64,000 bases of DNA from an uncultured Paenibacillaceae bacterium (GTDB taxonomy: Bacteria; Bacillota; Bacilli; Paenibacillales; DA-C8). The notes below the pieces were generated by a model. That model saw only the letters and a list, made by a program, of their open reading frames with translations. It did not search any database and was not told where the DNA came from. This document shows positions 61,642-64,000 of the stretch, in pieces (the first letter of the stretch is position 1; every line of letters starts with the position of its first letter). The stretch is taken from contig CALGAO010000008.1 of the NCBI GenBank assembly GCA_937957685.1, forward strand, positions 42,265 through 106,264, in the 5' to 3' direction. A program made the translations under genes and the position numbers.

Positions 61642-61656
61642 TGATAATTATCGTCA
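61642..61656. promoter_or_regulatory. Fur-like box upstream of the chemoreceptor
   Basis: TGATAATTATCGTCA matches 13 of 15 positions of the 7-1-7 Fur box and contains the perfect palindrome GATAATTATC. It lies 126 bp before the chemoreceptor start. Weaker than the box at 57610. Confidence 0.35.
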
Positions 61657-61725
61657 ATTGCTGCTCATGAGTCGATCAGGAATCTTCATGCACAGATGCT
61701 GGTCGATTGCCCATTTCGCTGCCAG

Positions 61726-61772
61726 ACAAAAAAGAAACAGGCGATAACCTGCATGGAACAGGTTGCCGCCTG
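61726..61772 (-). terminator. Terminator downstream of the alpha/beta hydrolase gene
   Basis: Minus strand CAGGCGGCAACCTG ... CAGGTTATCGCCTG with loop TTCCATG, followed by TTTCTTTTTTG. It lies about 130 bp after the hydrolase stop. Confidence 0.8.
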
Positions 61773-61899
61773 TGGGTGTGGGTCTCATCATATTCAAATA
61801 CAAATACATGAATGCGTTGTTGCGTCTGGTCGCATTATCTGGACGCAATAACAAACATAAACCCGATCTGATCATTCCGAATTCGGGAACGGTCGTTCG

Positions 61900-62805
61900 T
61901 TACTTCCACTGCTTCTTCAACCAGTTGAGCGCCAGCTGGAACCAGGCTGCGGCCTCTGGGTTGATCTGGCTCGGCATGTCGGCCGTCGTCTCGTCCGCCA
62001 GGGACAGACCGTGCTCACCGCTCGTGAAGATATGCAGCTCATACGGAATGCCTTGCTTCGCCAGCGCGGAAGCGAACACGAGGGAATTGTGCGCGCTCAC
62101 CAGCCCGTCCTCCGCCGTATGCCACATGAATACCGGAGGTGTGTGGGAGGAGACGTGCAGCACCGGACTTCTCTGCCTGAGCTGTTCCTCATTCGGCTCG
62201 GGCGTTCCGAACACAGCCTGGGCGGCCAGGCCGAACAGTCCCCTCTTGAACGGGTCTCCGCTGTTCAGCGAATCCTCATGCATGAAGAGGTAATCCAGCA
62301 GCGGGTAGCCCAGGATGAGGGCGCTCGGCTTGAACTGGTCATTGTCCGCACCCAGTCGCTCCTGCAGGAATGCCTCATGCCAATGCACGCCGAGGCTTGC
62401 GGCCAGATGTCCGCCCGCGGAGAATCCGGCCACCGCGATCCGATCCGGATCGATATGCCATTCCTCCGCATGGCGTCGCACCAGGGCGACCGTCTGCGCA
62501 AGATCGAGGAGCGGCTGCGGGAAGACGGAACGCGGATTGGCTGGCGGCGGGTTCTGAAAATCTCTTACCCATTCCTTGTAGTAGGTCGTATAGCGCAAGA
62601 CGAAGGCGTGATATCCGGCCGCCGCGAAACGAAGGGCCACCGGCTCCGCCTCCCGATCCGATGTGCCCAGATAGGCGCCGCCCGGGCAGATGATGACCGC
62701 CGGCCGCTTCACGCCCGTCTGGAACTCTGGCGAGTTGTGGAGTATATAACACTGTACCCGCGCATCATCCCGGTCCTCCCATAGCTGAATCGTTTGCGTC
62801 AACAT
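61900..62805 (-). CDS. Alpha/beta hydrolase, acetyl-xylan-esterase/BD-FAE-like
   Basis: 301 residues from the ATG at 62805 (GGAGG nine bases before). Nucleophile elbow GFSAGG (Ser), acid in TAEDGLV (Asp) and His in GEHGLSL form the triad. The oxyanion motif CPGGAY and the overall order match small intracellular esterases that deacetylate imported oligosaccharides. No signal peptide. It is monocistronic. Substrate is inferred from family only. Confidence 0.88.
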   Translation of the reverse strand: MLTQTIQLWEDRDDARVQCYILHNSPEFQTGVKRPAVIICPGGAYLGTSDREAEPVALRFAAAGYHAFVLRYTTYYKEWVRDFQNPPPANPRSVFPQPLLDLAQTVALVRRHAEEWHIDPDRIAVAGFSAGGHLAASLGVHWHEAFLQERLGADNDQFKPSALILGYPLLDYLFMHEDSLNSGDPFKRGLFGLAAQAVFGTPEPNEEQLRQRSPVLHVSSHTPPVFMWHTAEDGLVSAHNSLVFASALAKQGIPYELHIFTSGEHGLSLADETTADMPSQINPEAAAWFQLALNWLKKQWK

Positions 62806-63214
62806 ACACATAACCTCCCTCAATAAATTAATGTTTTCTCCGTTTTTCTCGCGTTTTCGCATGTTTTCATCTTTGACTTCCGAAGCTCCCTTGGATAATA
62901 TTTGACGAAAAGTGAATATTTGGGATCGACCTGTTGGCGGGAATAGAGGTGGGGATCACCTCGTTTTAAAAAGCCGTATGGTCGCAGATGGATCTCCACA
63001 TGTACCCTTGCGGTTTACCCTCCCATATCTCCCTGGATCGATGTCCTTACATTCCTTCGTTCTACCTCTCAAGGGGTGGAGGCCAGGTTAGCTCCTTTAC
63101 GGGGTCGATGCCCTTATGGTGATGATTTCTCCCGGCCTATCCGTGCTTCGTTTGTCAAAGATCAACATGTGCATAAGCGATGAAACGAATGCGAGTTGCT
63201 AACCTGTGAATGAA
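62806..63214. other. Intergenic region and probable 3' flank of the IS110 element
   Basis: 409 bp without a gene. The part up to about 62950 is the hydrolase promoter region. From about 62975 to 63214 the sequence has no coding frame and probably belongs to the non-coding end of the IS110-type element; its exact end cannot be placed because this family lacks terminal inverted repeats. Confidence 0.45.
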
Positions 63215-64000
63215 TTAGGCTGCTGCTTGCAATTGAGCCTCCCGATGGGGGCCGAGCACCTTGCTGGCGTCATAGTTCTTCTGCTTGCGGCCGAGCTCAA
63301 ACAAGACGCGGATGAGCTTGCTCGAGATCGCAATCATCGACTGTTTCTTCTTCAGCGGGTTTTCCCGGCGCGTCGTGAAATACATGTGCAGGGCGCGGAA
63401 CTCCGGATTTTTGGCGACCATCGTCAGGGCCGCCCGGAATAGCAAGGCCCGGAGGCGACAGCGACCCCGCTTGCTGATGGTCGTTTCCCCTTTGTGGAGC
63501 CCGGAGCTGTTTTCCCGCAGGCTCAGACCGGCGTGACGGACGATTTGCTGGCTGTGATCGTAGCCGCTCAAATCTCCGACTTCCGCCAGAAATCCGGCCA
63601 CGGTAATAAGACCGATGCACGGAATGCTCATCATGTGGGCGGCGCCCGGAATCTGTTCCACCAGATCCGCCACAAGCTCCATCAGTTGCTCAATCTGCCT
63701 ACACAGCATGGCATACTGCTCCAAATACATGGCTAGCTCATGCCTGGCCGCCGTAGCGCCTTCTGTGAGGCCGATGGACTTTCGGGCTTTCCGGTCAAGC
63801 AGCTCCGCTCTCTTAGGGCCTACGGCTCGGCTCACGCCGTTCTTCTTCCACGTCGCCACAATCGTTGTTTCGCCGGCGGCGATCACGTCCTGCGGCAGCG
63901 GAAAGTTCTGCAGCGTGATGAGTGAGGCCTTGCCTTCCCAGTCTTTAAACACTTGTGTATATTCGGGAAAGAAGCGATCCAGCCAATTGTGGATTCTTCC
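63215..64000 (-). CDS. IS110-family transposase (partial, N-terminus beyond window)
   Basis: 262 codons are visible; the frame stays open to the right edge (RIHNWLDRFFPEYTQVFKDW). The C-terminal Transposase_20 domain is present: IPCIGLITVAGFLAEVGDL, QIVRHAGLSLRENSSGLHKG and ISKRGRCRLRALLFRAAL. The catalytic serine region is in LRENSSG. The DEDD RuvC-like N-terminal domain lies outside the window. The family inserts using a bridge RNA encoded in its flanking non-coding end. Intactness cannot be judged. Confidence 0.9.
   Translation of the reverse strand, partial: GRIHNWLDRFFPEYTQVFKDWEGKASLITLQNFPLPQDVIAAGETTIVATWKKNGVSRAVGPKRAELLDRKARKSIGLTEGATAARHELAMYLEQYAMLCRQIEQLMELVADLVEQIPGAAHMMSIPCIGLITVAGFLAEVGDLSGYDHSQQIVRHAGLSLRENSSGLHKGETTISKRGRCRLRALLFRAALTMVAKNPEFRALHMYFTTRRENPLKKKQSMIAISSKLIRVLFELGRKQKNYDASKVLGPHREAQLQAAA

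Overview
The window looks like a high-GC member of the Paenibacillaceae (Paenibacillus or Cohnella type). The reasons are membrane-bound AraC regulators paired with LplA/LplB/LplC-type sugar importers, an S-layer-anchored NEAT protein, a Des-DesK-DesR cold-sensing set, BsuPI and DUF4317 proteins, and strong GGAGG ribosome binding sites. No rRNA or tRNA gene was seen, so the assignment is by gene content only. Most genes lie on the minus strand.

Region by region. 1-4263: a carbohydrate ABC importer (two permeases, one cut by the window edge) with its YesN-type AraC regulator and repeated candidate binding motifs. 4506-7683: an M50-like membrane protease, a 61-residue membrane protein, an amidase, and a Tyr/Gly/His-rich small protein whose stop codon lies in the end of a 139-bp miniature element. 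7866-12443: a sugar-catabolism set (two Gfo/Idh/MocA dehydrogenases, ThuA, LacI regulator). 12433-13245: two unrelated tandem arrays, one with a 43-bp period that carries the lacI start region and one with a 52-bp period made of dyads. 13371-19274: racemase, C39-type secreted protein, AsnB and a divergent MurE, together a candidate cell-wall modification cluster.

19419-28112: MgtC, GlpD with a leader terminator, a ZIP metal transporter, DesR/DesK/Des, and an XRE-TM-CapA fusion. 28359-30239: htpG with a CIRCE-like element at its promoter. 30483-36687: a complete second importer (lipoprotein, two permeases) with a divergent YesN-type regulator. 36965-48510: a LysM-3D cell-wall protein, a Gfo/Idh/MocA enzyme with PpnP, a GH5-Ig-CBM46 glucanase, an L-asparaginase, a large GH2 enzyme and a divergent GH4 alpha-galactosidase. 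48811-51469: GNAT, BsuPI lipoprotein, DUF4317.

52334-57522 (transcribed right to left): an isd-like heme-acquisition operon with three NEAT proteins (one S-layer anchored, two membrane anchored), an IsdE-like lipoprotein, permease and ATPase, behind a near-consensus Fur box. 57758-64000: a prenyltransferase-fold protein, a WYL regulator broken by frameshift and deletion, a chemoreceptor, an alpha/beta hydrolase, and an IS110-family transposase running off the right edge.

As a whole the window suggests a soil or plant-associated spore-former that degrades polysaccharides outside the cell, imports and breaks down the sugars, and takes up heme through an S-layer. The least conventional parts are the murE-like/asnB cluster, the two tandem arrays next to lacI, and the CIRCE-like control of htpG.
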